Part shown: positions 1-11,906 of the stretch, in pieces | Layout of the letters: every line of letters starts with the position of its first letter | Position numbering within the stretch: position 1 is the stretch's first letter | Source of the DNA: Daldinia sp. FL1419 | Lineage: Eukaryota; Ascomycota; Sordariomycetes; Xylariales; Hypoxylaceae | Assembly (NCBI GenBank): GCA_025201765.1 | Contig: MU623368.1 | Location: 186,001 to 250,000 of the forward strand | Length of the DNA: 64,000 bases | Reading direction: 5' to 3' | Program-made: the position numbers and the translations under genes | Notes under the pieces: model-generated | What the model was told of the DNA's origin: nothing | What the model saw: only the letters and a program-made list of their open reading frames with translations | The model's database searches: none

Positions 1-463
1 CGACGTCATACACTCTCCCGCTCCCACGATTTCAATCTTTCCTACCTACATGTTTTTTGGCAAGCTGAAAGAGGAGAACAAGAACGTGTTTGGCAGGATG
101 ATGTAAACTTTCATGTCGAGCCGAAAAGACAAGACTGTCTTATTAGATCTCTGGCCTAGTAGTGTAGCTCTGCCTTGTAATTTAAACTTATCTTACCAAG
201 ATCCCCGTCTCTGGCATTGAGTTCTGCAGATTTCTAGTTTCCCATTTCTCTCGAGTTTCCTCCCCTCGTAAGCTTGACCCTCCTTATAAGAGGCTCTTCT
301 AACTACTGCTACTACGTAGTCTGGTAGCTGAACTGATTGGGAGTGAGGGGTAGCTTCTTATATTTCTTTTAGCCTTACCTAGTTAACTATTATTATTATA
401 ATACCCTCTCAAAGAAACCATTCCATGCATCATAGATTCCTCCTGCCTCAGTAATATCCCATC
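1..463. other. Upstream intergenic region of the SMP/C2 gene
   Basis: No supported coding sequence. The last 200 bases are pyrimidine-rich with an AT-rich stretch near 390, which fits the promoter and 5' leader of the gene starting at 464. No gene fragment was recognised at the left window edge. Confidence 0.5.
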
Positions 464-3400
464 ATGGCTTCCGAACAGCAACACCACTACCCCGGTGGTC
501 ACTACTCGGGGCTGAACCGAGTCCCCAACATTAAAGAATTCGTCGCTTCTCTCGACAAAGACAAGAAGGAACGAGATGCGAAGATCGACGCACAATTAAA
601 AACGAACAGAAAGAATGGAGACATCCAGGAGCACCAGAACGACATTGAGCAGTATAGGGGGAAGGGAAGAGTAGTTACAGATCCCGTAACGGGGAACGAG
701 GTTACTATTGACGATGTCAACACCAATTTCATGAAAGCTGTGCAAGATCCCTATGTAAGTTATATAACAAGTTGAAAAGTGATAACTCACAGGGTAACTA
801 ATATCACCGGTTAGCTTTCAGTACCAAACGCAAACCTAGGAAAAGAAACGACAGTCAAGACAGAGGCAACACAGTCAGGAGAGGAATACAGAAAAGCTCA
901 GGACATAACCGCGCCGCCAGACCCAGTAGCAACAGGAGCTACCTCAGACGTCCCGATTCACGGCGAAAAGACCAACATCCTCTTCCACCCAACGCCGTCC
1001 GTGAGCTATGAGCCTATGTTCGCCATTATAGAGCAACGAGCGACAGTGCTCTGTATCGGCGTCTTTCTCGGTATTGTTTTCATCGGCAAGTTCTTCGGAG
1101 GTAGACTGCTAGGCTTAATTCCCTTAGCTATGGTCGTCTCCTCAGGTATCTTCCTATGGATGAAGGACTTGGTTAAACGAGGCCGAGACATCGAATGGTC
1201 GAGTGAACAGAAGCGCGGCGAGACTGCCGTTGCGAACTTGATTCCCGAGTCGGTGGAGTGGATGAATACTCTCTTGGGAATTGTCTGGGGTCTGATCAAC
1301 CCTGATATGTTCGCGGCCGTAGCCGATACTCTCGAGGCAAGTAACTTTCACATGGGCCAGATAGGAGAAATACTAACAGAAGCAGGATGTTATGCAAGCC
1401 TCCGTACCAGGCATCATCGAGAATGTCAAGGTAGCCGATATCAACCAGGGTAACAACCCGATTCGTATTCTGAGTCTGCGAGCTCTTCCCGACAACCACA
1501 TGAAGGAGATCAAGGACGAGATGCACAAGCAGAACGAGAAGGTCAAGGATCCACAGGAGCTTGCGGCCGATGAGGAGGGAGGTGATTATTACAACTTGGA
1601 GGCTTCCTTTGCCTACCATGCGAAGCCCACCGAGGGCAGTGTATCGGCCAAGGCCCAGAATATGGGCATGCAACTGGTATTTTACCTTGGTATCAAGGGC
1701 TTATTCGGAATCCCCTTGCCTATTTGTAAGTCATCGTGTTGGTCAAAGATTATTTCGTTGCTAACAATTTTGAGGGGTCGAATTGACCGGATTGGTGGGA
1801 ACGGTACGACTACGGCTTCAAATGACCCCTGAGCCGCCCTTCCTCAAGGCCGTTACCATCACGCTTATGGGCGTCCCTAAGGTGGAAGCTGGCTGCACCC
1901 CGATGGTCGAGCGCGGAGTCAATATCCTCAACTTACCGGTGATTTCCAACTTCGTTAACTGGGCTATTAAGGCGGCCGCTAGCATGTATGTGGCACCCAA
2001 GTCCCTGACGCTTGACCTCGGCAAGATGCTGTCCGGAGACGACATCCAGAAGGACACTCAGGCTTTGGGCATACTCTTCATCCGAATTCACAAGGCCGTT
2101 GGACTGTCGAAGCAAGACCGCCGTGGTTCCGAGGGTGGTGGATCTGACCCCTATATCACTGTCAGCTTCTCCAAGTTTGGCAAGCCTATGTACTGCACCC
2201 GTGTTATCCAGGACGATCTAAACCCTGTTTTCGAAGAGAGCTGTGCCCTTTCTGTAACGCCTGACCTCATCAAAGCGGATGAACAGCTATCCATGGAACT
2301 TTGGGACAGCGACCGTTCAAGCGCAGACGACGTTGTTGGCAAGGTCGAGCTCTCGCTGCAGAAGCTGATTCAGCACCCAGGCAAGATGTACCAGCAAGTC
2401 TCCAAGCTGCGTGGTGTTAAGGCCGAAAGCAGCATGCCAGGCGAGCTACACTGGGAAGTGGGCTACTTTACCAAGACACAATTCCGTTCCAGCCTACGAA
2501 CAGACGGCAAAGACCTTACCCTACCCAAGGAAATCCGCGACAACAAAGAGCTACAAGACGACAAGGGCGCCATCCAGAACGACGAAGAAGACGCAGTCGT
2601 ACACACACCTCCCGACCCGTTATGGCCCTCTGGTATCCTTAGCATCGTGGTGCACCAAATCGTCAACCTCGAACTCGCCAACGTCAAGGGCTCCGAAGGC
2701 GGAAAGCGCAAAGGAGGACGCGAATACGAGCCGGCGCGGGATGCAGGGGAGATTAAGGAGGAGTCCAGCAAGAAGCTGCCGAGCGCGTACTGCACCATCT
2801 TGCTCAACGACGAACTGGTAGGCTTTCCGGTCGGCGCCAATAACTATGCTGCTGCTAATATCGCGCAGGTCTACAAAACTCGCACGAAGGTGGTTTCTTC
2901 GAAGCCTATCTTCAACGCCGGTACCGAGCGTTTCGTGAGGGATTGGAGGTCTGCGATTTGTACGGTCACTGTAAGGGATTCGAGGAATAGACAGCATGAT
3001 CCGATTATTGGGGTCGTGCCCTTGAAGATTTCGGATCTTATGCAGACGAGTAGCCAGGTGAGTGAAGCGTATTGGCATGTCGCCCATTTTGGACTGAGTG
3101 CTTACGTTGATATATAGGTCACTCGTTGGTACCCTCTTGACGGTGGAATTGGCTTTGGGCGAATCCGGATTTCCTTACTGTTCAGATCTGTCGAACTAAA
3201 GCTCCCACCCTCTCAACTTGGCTGGGACGTCGGCACGTTCGAATTCACATCGGATAGAATCAGCTCGACTTTTACTGGTTCAGGCAAGGGCAAAATCAAG
3301 CTGAAGCTCAGGACAGGAGGTAGTTCCGCAGCAGTCAAGCGTGAGCAATGCTCTGCTGAAGGCGATCTTGTTAGCTGGAACATCGGCGGCGTAACTAACA

Positions 3401-4446
3401 ACCCACGCCCGCGTCTTCCTGTTCGATACCGTTACCGATCTCCTATATTCTTCGAGTTTCACTTACCCGGGAAGCGACACGTGGAGCACTTCGCTGCCAT
3501 ATGGTTGCAGGATCTTGTAGACAACGAAGATAAAGACTTCGATATTCCCGTGTGGAGGTGTAACAACGCAACACGGTTATCGCAGAACTATATAACGGCG
3601 GAGAACTTCCACTCCATCCCAGACCTTAAGATTGAAGAGGTTGGAAGACTACAGTTCCGCGGACGTTTCAAAGCTGGTACCGATCGCGACCACCTGCGTT
3701 TCGTCAGCGACAACGACTCTCGCGAGACCATTGAAACCTGGGAGGCTTGTTTCGCCGAGGGCGTACGTAAAGAGGAAGTCACCAAGGAACTCCCCCCCGC
3801 CGTCCAGAAACTCCACGAGGACTCCTTGACGAAGACTCGCGATGTCCTCGCCACAGCGCCCGAGGAAGAAAGGCGGAAGTGGCTCGCAAGAGACGGTACA
3901 GACTGGACCGGGGCGTTCGGCCAGGACCCCACTGCCATCATGACCGGCCGCGAAGGCCGCGACGAGACGGAATACGAAACAGACGCAACATCAGACGACA
4001 TCCTTGAAGAGCCCGAGATCCCCGACACCACCGACGAACCAACCCCCATGCCCCTCTCCAACAACCCCATCGCATCCGCGGCCCTCGACCACGACAAAGA
4101 CGACCTAGGCGTGCAAGACGCAACCACCGCCCCTCCCCGCGCAAGCGAAGACTCCACGGCAAACGGCCGGCCCAGCACAAGCGCCAGCACCAACACCAAC
4201 ACCACGAGCACTACTAGCAATAGCATGCTATCGCAGACGAGCCGCAGTAGCCGCAACCCGATTAAGCAGTACAAGGACTACCGAGAACGCAGCCGGGATC
4301 TGCACCGCCAGCACAGGGGTCTGATGCAGTGGCGGCCGCTGAGGAATGCGCAGTTTGCCAAGGACGAGGCGAAGTACGCGGTTAGGAGGGTCACGAGGAT
4401 GGGGGCGTTGAATGGATGGCAGCCGGACGTTGAGACGGAGGTGTAG
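464..4446 (+). CDS. SMP and C2 domain lipid-transfer/tether protein (tricalbin/Mug190-like)
   Basis: Five exons by hand: 464-754, 815-1336, 1386-1725, 1775-3057, 3118-4446, giving 1254 residues. A hydrophobic hairpin-like segment lies at about residues 171-206. It is followed by an SMP-type lipid-binding region (about 246-460), a clear C2 domain from about 481 with the SDPYITV core, and two more degenerate C2-like regions (about 665-830 and 830-1000). The tail is rich in Ser, Thr and Asn. This order (membrane hairpin, SMP, C2 repeats) is that of tricalbins and extended synaptotagmins, which tether ER to plasma membrane and move lipids. Length and layout fit the fungal Mug190 branch better than the roughly 1500-residue tricalbins. 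The second intron uses a GC donor (gcaagt at 1337). Family call is firm; the exact subfamily is inferred. Confidence 0.85.
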
Positions 4447-5466
4447 AATATTATGAAGTGTGGAGGGCGTATCAGAGGTATTTCTTTTGTATTGTATGGA
4501 TATGGGGGACGGGTGTGGAAATGGATGGCTGAGGACTATGAAAGGAGATGGCTTTCGAGGGTGTTTTAATATTGTATATTATCGTAGTTTTGATTATAGC
4601 ATGAGACACGAAATCCAAAATGTAGTACGTAATTACAAATACCTTCTTAATTCACTACGGTACTACGGACAGAGCGAGCCTAGTAGAAGTATTATAGGGA
4701 TTACGAAGTCATCATATAACCTGGCATAGGCTTGACGTTAGACAGCTGGAGATAACCAAGACATAAAATATCTTCGGGATCAGAAGCGGCATTATGCTTT
4801 CAGCCAAATAGAGGCTGTAGGCAAAGAGATGTAGGCCAACAAGATAAACCATGTACCTTTAGAGAAGAGGAGGTCACGGGGAATAGGATGTGGTCGTGTT
4901 CAGTCTTCCTTGACGCAAAATTGAGATAAGCCATGGGGATCAGGGCAGATATCTCAGAGTGTATGCAAGGAGTAGGTATTCGTAGATCATAAAGGTAGGA
5001 GTAACAAAGTGAAAAGGGAAGAGAAAAGAGAAAAAGACCATTCGTTTCTCCTGATTCTTGACTTTTTTTATTTTTATTCATTCATTCAGTACCTGATAGA
5101 TACGATACGATACCTAAGGGTAGACGTCCCATCACAGACGCCGCCTTCACGCATGGAGGCACGGGGTATACTTTCCTTTCTCCATATACAATTCCCCTGC
5201 GGTTTTACGCGCCTAGCATTCGGCGTATGATACACGTCTTGGTACAGGTAAAGCGACGAGATGAACGTCGAAAGGAGTTCTCTCTCGATGAGTTTTGGTT
5301 GGTTGGTTGGTTGTGGTATGTATGTATATATCATATCTAGCTCGCTCTCGGCCAGCTTTTTATACCGGGGGGAGAAAATTTTTTCTTCTCTGATTCCGGG
5401 CTAAGGGTGGACAGGATGGCTGGATGGATACGACAAGGGAGGGAATTAGTGGCACCCCCTGTTATC
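4447..5466. other. Intergenic region between convergent genes
   Basis: Lies between the 3' ends of the SMP/C2 gene (+) and the mitoribosomal gene (-). Several short open frames exist but none has a recognisable product. It holds AT-rich 3'-UTR-like DNA and a short TTGG repeat (ggttggttggttggttg) near 5297. Nothing else seen. Confidence 0.5.
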
Positions 5467-6318
5467 TTATTCGTTGGCCATCTTGATAGCATCGGCTTCT
5501 TGGCGAGCTACAGCCAGGATGCGCTCCTCGCGCTTCTTATCGTCGATGTACTTCTTCATGATCGCACGGTCGACGGCAGCTTTTTCGGATAGCTCTTCGA
5601 CTTGTCGCATCTCGACTTGCTCGTCGGGTGTTGGCTGAACGACCGTGGCGCCCGTCTTGGTCAAGAATTCGTTGAGGATCTCGTCCGAGCGCACATTCTT
5701 CATGTCTATCGTCACCACACGCTCACCTTCTTCTGGTTGGGGCGCTGGGTGCTCGTTCGATGTGCTTGAATGCGGCTGTTGCGCTAGAGGTAACTGGCTG
5801 AGTTTTGTGCTTAGAGCGGAGGGAGTTTTGGAGGCCAACGCGGCTTGCCGGAAGTAAATAGACATCTTGGCCGGTGCAGATTGATCCGACGTTCTGTTTA
5901 CGAGCATGGGTATCGCGGGGTTCCAGAATTTTAGACGTGGGAGGCAAATCTTCCAAAATCTCCTATATTCGAGAAGACAAATCGCTGGTCAGCAGCCGGT
6001 CGTAGAAGCGAGTTGGGGGATTCGACGGTGCAAAACAGCATACCTAGGTCCCAAGTGTCCGTCGTTCCACTTCATCGCGAAGTCCATATGTATCCGCGTA
6101 ATCTCAGGAGGCAATATGGCTGCTCCCGGGCCATGCCGTAATGCCAGTAGCTAGAGTCGCTCACATCAGAACGTGGAAATCTGGGATTCAGTCGGTTATG
6201 CGGGTTTACCTTCTAGAAAAAAAGCAAGTGTTAGCAGCGGATAGATATTTGGAGTAATTCCGGAATATTATTTACTTACGGCTTGCAATATATGCATGCG
6301 CTTTCCTGGGTTCACCAT
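5467..6318 (-). CDS. Mitochondrial large-subunit ribosomal protein mL61 (Mrp49-type), L51/S25/CI-B8 domain
   Basis: Spliced by hand on the minus strand: 6318-6280, a 3-nt exon 6212-6210, 6150-6044, 5962-5467, giving 214 residues. The N-terminal half has the basic start MVNPGKRMHILQ, then LRHGPGAAILPPEITRIHM, then the block RRFWKICLPRLKFWNPAIPM followed by LVNRTSDQ. That is the thioredoxin-like L51/S25/CI-B8 fold shared by mS25, mL43, NDUFA2 and fungal Mrp49. A charged C-terminal extension (about 130-214) contains the block ERVVTIDMKN and a Lys/Glu helix. The protein should act in the mitochondrial ribosome; assignment to mL61 rather than another family member is an inference. Introns are 6279-6213, 6209-6151 and 6043-5963. 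The central introns flank only the codon AAG; skipping it leaves the frame intact and drops one Lys. Confidence 0.75.
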
Positions 6319-7402
6319 ATTGACAACCCTTCTGTTTTCGACTCGGCTGGCGCAAAGGTGGAAATGATATACTATGCAGCTTTTGGCCGTGTTTCTCGTG
6401 TTTCCGTGTTTCCGTCTGCCGCATCGAAATTTTGGGGATACTACTAAGGTCTATCCATCCATCCTGCCCGATTTGAAAGTGCGGGCCGCTAAATACTCCG
6501 ATTTCATCTATCGGGTTTATTCATAAAACAGCGCTGCATATCCTTATACCAAGCATAGGCCTCAAAGCTTCAGTAGTACAAAGACATCGTCAAGATCTAT
6601 GCAGGTCAAGTTCTAATAACTACCTAGTTAGTATAACTAGTTGCTACTATTGTTGTGATATTGACAAATATTAGCATGTAATGCCTATCAATCATAAGCC
6701 ATAAGAGGCACCCAGTATCAAATACTCCCGCGCCCATTCGTCATCTCATTACTTGTGTATCTCAAAAGCAAATCACAGACACTTAGTTGCATTAGAGCCA
6801 TCATGTTTTACTTCGGCCAAGACCAATAGGCTTTCTTCTGCATCTTACGTCCGGATTATACCATTGCAACTGATCTTGTAGTAATTCTGGTTTTTATACA
6901 GAAGAGGAATGGAAAAAAGGGATGGGTTGTTCTCGTCTAGTCGGATATAAATAAGGGGGTACTCGACCTATAAACACTCTTTCCAATTTATATATTCGTT
7001 TACAATGCCATCGAGATATGTGTAATACTAGATGAATGCCCCTATATCCGCAGACCCGTAAATTCTGTTGATACTTGCCAAGTACGAACATAAGCCACCA
7101 AGCCCGTACACGAGCTATCACTTCGAAGCCCGATATCAAGGATATACAGACATCATTCTTGTACTACCACGGCAGCCGGAACTAGCTGGGTGCAGCATGG
7201 CTACTGTGCGAAGACTCGTCTGCATTAGTATAAGACAGTATTCGTCTCATCCCGTACGTTGATGCGTGATTTTAACAAGACCTATACAATATATAAATAG
7301 GTGTCCAGGTACGCATACGAAGAGCTAAGCTATCTACTTTCCGAACAACTTATTGCACGCAGCACGAAACTTGGAGCTTATCGAAACTTCGACATAACGA
7401 TC
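6319..7402. other. Intergenic region between divergent genes
   Basis: Separates the mitoribosomal gene (-) from the AN1/APH gene (+). Short open frames at 6894-7139 and 7068-7262 have no recognisable product. The sequence is AT-rich with no repeat above background. It presumably holds both promoters. Confidence 0.45.
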
Positions 7403-8839
7403 ATGATGTGGCCTTGTGATTTCGCGGGTTGCCAAAACCCGGCCGTCCGTACCCTAGGTAGCTGTGTAATTTGCAACAGTCATCTATGCTCCAAACACAT
7501 CCAGGATACATTCCATCACTGTCCTACATGGAGGGTTAGTTATCTTCACCCCTTTATATCCGGTGGCTAATATGTGCAAATCCAACAGAACCCGACTGCT
7601 TATTTCCCTGCCGTCCAGATGGCTGAAGAGAACGAGCTCAGGCAGCTGATTAGCAAGATCAACTTTGGTGCTCTTGCAGCCAGAGCTAGTCGTCTGCGTA
7701 ATGGAAGAACATGCTCCGTTCACCCGGCCCGGGATGACGAGGAAACACAAGGTTCTGTACTGGGCGGTATGAATTACCATATTGGAGTCTATTTCGATGA
7801 CGGAATTGAATGGATCGCTCGAGTACGCAGATCCAACGCCGCATCCCCACCTCCGGCACTGCGGGATTATTTCGTCCAAAGTGAAGCAGCAACACTTAAG
7901 TTCCTTGAACGGACCAGTGTCTCTGCTCCAAAGTTAATCGAGTTCGCTCTCGAAACCCCTGATAACCCCATCGGCGTTGGTTACATCCTGATGGAAAGAC
8001 TGCGCGGAAAGCCTTTGCTATGGTCACTTGCTACTCAAGAGCAAAAGAGAAAGGTGATGGATCATATCGCGGACACATTTATCGAACTTCGCAAATACCC
8101 ATTCGATTCTCTCGGTTCTCTTAACAGCCCAGGAGACTTGAATGTCGGTCCGTTCGCGTGGGAATCTCTAACCGAATTCCCCCAGTCCGAGATGCGTACC
8201 TTGGGTCCGTTCTCTTCTCTGGAGGAGTACCACAAGGCTTCGATTCAACTTATCTTGGACCAGATTGTCCGCGAGGAGATGTACTCGCAACGACCAGTCG
8301 ATGCCTATTTAGTACATCGATTTCTTCTCGACTTGATCCCATTTGTGTTACCGTCGTCGACGAAGCACGAAGACCAGAAGTTCTATTTGAAGCATGGGGA
8401 TGACAAGGGAAACCATATTCTGGTAGACGACAACTTCAACGTCACTGGGATTATTGACTGGGAATGGGCTCATACCGCGTCTCCAGTAAACGCGTTCAAT
8501 TCTCCGATTAGCTTTTTGCCAGTTCACGAGTTCTACGAAGGTAGGAATAATCTAGGTTACGACGAGGATGTCTTTGGGCAGATACTTGAGTGGAAGGGAC
8601 ATCAAGATTTGGCAGATGTGGTGAGGAAGGGCCGAGTGCAGCATAGATTCGCATTTTGCTGCGGCTATGATCTTGTCGACTGGGACGGGTTCGTCGGTCT
8701 CTTTCAAGCGCTGCGAAATGCTGTCAAGGTGGACGAGGGGGTAGACTGGGATGCTTGGAAGGCTATCGCCTTAGACCGTTATAAAGAGGATGCTGGCCTG
8801 CAACACTTGTTGCTTAACCGGAATGTCGACATCTCCTAA
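7403..8839 (+). CDS. AN1-type zinc finger fused to an APH-family phosphotransferase (kinase-like)
   Basis: Two exons, 7403-7534 and 7589-8839, giving 460 residues; the start is the first of two adjacent ATGs directly before the zinc finger. Residues 5-40 match the AN1 finger exactly: C5-x4-C10-x10-C21-x2-C24-x4-C29-x2-H32-x5-H38-x-C40. The rest is an aminoglycoside-phosphotransferase (APH/choline kinase) fold. It has an IARVRR strand early on, ILMERLRGKPL in the hinge region, the catalytic HGDxxxxN loop (H313, D315, N319 area) and the metal-binding IIDWE (D334). Known APH relatives phosphorylate small molecules or macrolide and aminoglycoside drugs; the fungal copies are numerous and mostly of unknown substrate. 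The finger may recruit ubiquitin or a partner, which is inference. The intron falls between the two domains. Confidence 0.85.
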
Positions 8840-9893
8840 CCTAGCCGTCGAGTTCACATGATCTTGTGCTGCCTTTGTTTAGGTTGGCTTATTAGGTTAA
8901 CTGGATAAGGCCTTTGGATCCCTCAGATCCGCAGCTAGCCGGTTAGGTACAATCAGCTTGGCTTGGTAACTGTTAGTGTTAGATTAGTAAGCCTTTCAGG
9001 TGACCTAAAAATTCTCTCCTCTTATCAGAAAGACGTATACGAATATATTATATTTCTTAAAGATGCCTGATACTAAAACAAAACCTTGAAAAGTTATTAA
9101 ATAATATGATTAAATATAATATTAAATATAATATTAAATAAATATTAATATACTATTATTTGTAGTTTTTCTTACAATGTTGATGCCGCTTTTATAAATG
9201 AGGTCCCTGATATCAACAAGTATCAGAGATTATAGTGTTGTTTGGCAGGGAGTGCGCCACCTTTTTTGGTGCTGTTCTTGCCCATACCTGCCATACAGCC
9301 ATGTAAGCCTCACCGCTCAACAACAATTCCAAGAAGAATAACCTGAGGAAGTTGAATTCTACCAAAATAATATCGTAAACCTTTGTGTGACACTACCTAA
9401 CCACACTTGTATATACACATCAGGATTGGGGCCCAGTGCGGGGTAGGTAACAACAGTTCATCTATCGAGCAATGGACGCATCGTTGCAGAAAATCCAGAT
9501 AAAGCGTGAATAAGCTATCGCATCGTCTGCTCGGGATAAATCACCCCTCACAGCTTCTGTATACAGGCGCATTCTTGTTGGGCATACATCCCAAGCCGCC
9601 AAAACCATGCCGGTACTTGCACGCTCAGAGGCGAGGCGGGCTGCAAACAACAATTTTTAGAAGCAGATAAGAATCCTTAACAAGAAATACACCAAATTAT
9701 AGCGAAACATAGCGAAATAGAGCGAAATTACAAGACAAAGATATACTATCGATTCCAATTCCAAGTGGGATAGCATCTGGAGGACGACATGTCAATAAAA
9801 ACAAGTCACTGTCCAGAGCAGCCCGTGACCAGTCATCTCAACCTGTCCTCACACATCCACTGCCGCCTAAATAGCAGATTTTTGTAACGCCGA
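8840..9893. other. Intergenic region with an AT-rich core
   Basis: No supported gene. An AT-rich low-complexity block at about 9040-9170 consists largely of repeated taatattaaata-like strings. A 63-codon minus-strand frame (9462-9653) and neighbouring sequence show no recognisable family. The AT block could reflect an old mutated repeat, but no terminal repeats or transposase motifs were seen. Confidence 0.45.
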
Positions 9894-9940
9894 ACCATGC
9901 CAACCATGCCAACCATGCCAACCATGCCAACCATGCCAAC
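9894..9940 (+). repeat. Five tandem copies of a 9-nt ATG-containing unit
   Basis: Units of the form accatgcca repeat five times. Each unit places an ATG in the same frame (9897, 9906, 9915, 9924, 9933) with the same ACC-ATG context. The frame reads Met-Pro-Thr repeats at the start of the downstream DUF7924-type gene. Confidence 0.9.
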
Positions 9941-11906
9941 ACAGCGGTTACAACTTCGCCCGCCAGCCAGCCGACCTTTCTCTCGGCCGGCGAGCGCTGG
10001 TAGAAAATCCCCTCCTCCTTCATATGTCAGCGTCATGAACAGCGGAGTTCCCAAGGTGAGGACGGGTCGCCCTTATTTGAAATTCTCCAAGGCATTGGAA
10101 GAAAAGCTGCTGGAGGCCGTCGCAAGCCCCGACGCAGGTATGCAAGCAAATTCCCGGACGAGTAGGAAGCTATGCTAATTCATGAGATATAGGAATTCCG
10201 GAGAGCCATCTAGTAAGTGAATATCTCGACCGAGACGCGCTGCCTGCGCAGCCCACGAAGAGACAACTGGACATGAAAACTGGGAGCGATCCGTTGCCCG
10301 CGAAGAGAGCCCGATTGACGACGGGCAATCAACAGCCTAGTGTTGAGGACGGGAAAGCAGAGCAGGCGGACAAGGTATGACTACTTCCGCCTATTGTAGA
10401 GTCCAGGACTAATTGCGCGAGCTTGTGCAGACGACTCTTCAGCAGCCAAAGCCAAACCTTCCCAAGCATCCATACATCTCGTTCCTCAGAGACTTTGTCG
10501 ACCCCGTTCATCAAGATACCCGTCCTACATCTGACCACACCTTCGTTTCCGAGTGGCTCGAGTCAATTGGATCCGACCGAGAGAAATGTGGCCGGTCGGA
10601 TAACCATCTCCACCATTCAGACGACCCCATCCCGAGGAACCTCACGAGATCAGCATCGGAGACCAGCTTTACACAGGATGCCGACGGGTTTGCAGTGCCC
10701 CCCACGCCATCTTCTACCGGGTCGCAGCCCCGTCAACCCAGGACAGACAGACAGTTCTCTACTGCCGGCGCATCCGATACTCCTAGTTCTTCCGGCGTTC
10801 GACATCGAATGTACCGCCAGAACAATTTGGAATTCAACCACATTTATGTCCGGCGCCCTGATACTCAGCTGCCTACTACTGTCTCTGATTATATCAACGA
10901 CACGTTACGCGCCGACCGGGACTCTCCTGAGCTCTCTGCCGAGGAGATGAAGGGGGCCATGTCCCGACTGAGTACTCTCGCAGAGGGATGTGATGAGGAC
11001 GACGTGGCGGCCTTCCTTAGTGATACAATATTTCCCGACCCCAACATCGACCCAGTTTATGGGCCTGCTGCGGGTTTAATGAGCAGCTCTAGCGCTCCCA
11101 TGTCGCAGCACCTCATTCCCGCCGATCCTGCAAGTCCGTACAAGGTCAGCCAGCCCAAACCAGGCAAGCTATATGGATACTCGGGGAACACAAACAGAGC
11201 ATTCACGCAACCGCAACTCCTAGCTCAAACGACACTTCATCCACAGATCCCACTCTATCCGGCGGCAACGTCACAGGGTCTCCGGTTCCCTTTCCTCGCC
11301 GTTGAATTCAAAGCTGCCGGCGGCACTCGAGGTGATCTCTGGGTTGCTACAAATCAGTGTGCCGGTGCTTCATCAGCGTGCCTCAACGCTATGGACCAAC
11401 TGAACGCGTCGCTTCGAGGAAGGCAACGTATCGACAACGTATGCTGCTGCATTGCTGCGGACAACAATACCGCCCAATTATATATATCGTGGAAGGAAGA
11501 TGACTTGAACTATTACCTCCAGCAGGTTGATGCGTTTCTGCTGTGGAGCCCAGAGCATTTCAGGAACTTTCGCAAACAGGTTCGAAACATTCTTGATTGG
11601 GGAAAGAACACGCGCCTACAGCAGATTAGGGATGCCTTGGATATAATTCTTACGGAAAACAAGAAGGAAGCTTCCGAGTCCTCGAAGTCCCGCTCACCAC
11701 CGTTTGATGGCTCTTCGACTAGCAGTGATAAGAGGCGTCAATCCTCATCGCGCGGAAATAGCAGCAGAACCGACAGTGCGCAAGGACAAATCATCGGAGC
11801 AAGGGAGCCACATCGGGAATGGGATGGGACGATCAGGCGTTATTTTCAAAGGAATGCCGATGGAACTCTCACTTGGGCCGAAGGGGAAGCATCAGCGAAG
11901 GAGTGA
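9897..11906 (+). CDS. DUF7924-type fungal protein of unknown function
   Basis: Three exons, 9897-10137, 10193-10374 and 10431-11906, giving 632 residues if the first ATG is used. A start at MNSGV (10036) is possible. The N-terminal half is disordered and contains basic KRAR-like patches near residue 110. The C-terminal half carries the conserved run GLRFPFLAVEFKAAGG, then LWVATNQCAG, LYISWKEDDLNYY and FRNFRKQVRNILDWG, which I recognise as the DUF7924 family common in filamentous fungi. The EFK tripeptide (E433, K435) before a beta strand resembles the E-x-K half of a PD-(D/E)xK nuclease core, but this is only a hypothesis. The tail after about 560 is Ser/Arg-rich. The gene lies in an accessory-looking stretch beside two APH-type loci. 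Confidence 0.75.

Noticed and set aside
3588..4274. 228-codon minus-strand frame
   Set aside because: It mirrors the low-complexity C-terminal exon of the SMP/C2 gene; its own composition is a reflection of that codon bias and no domain is visible.
9462..9653. Minus-strand frame considered as a transposon remnant
   Set aside because: No reverse-transcriptase, integrase or transposase motif and no terminal repeats; too short to support.
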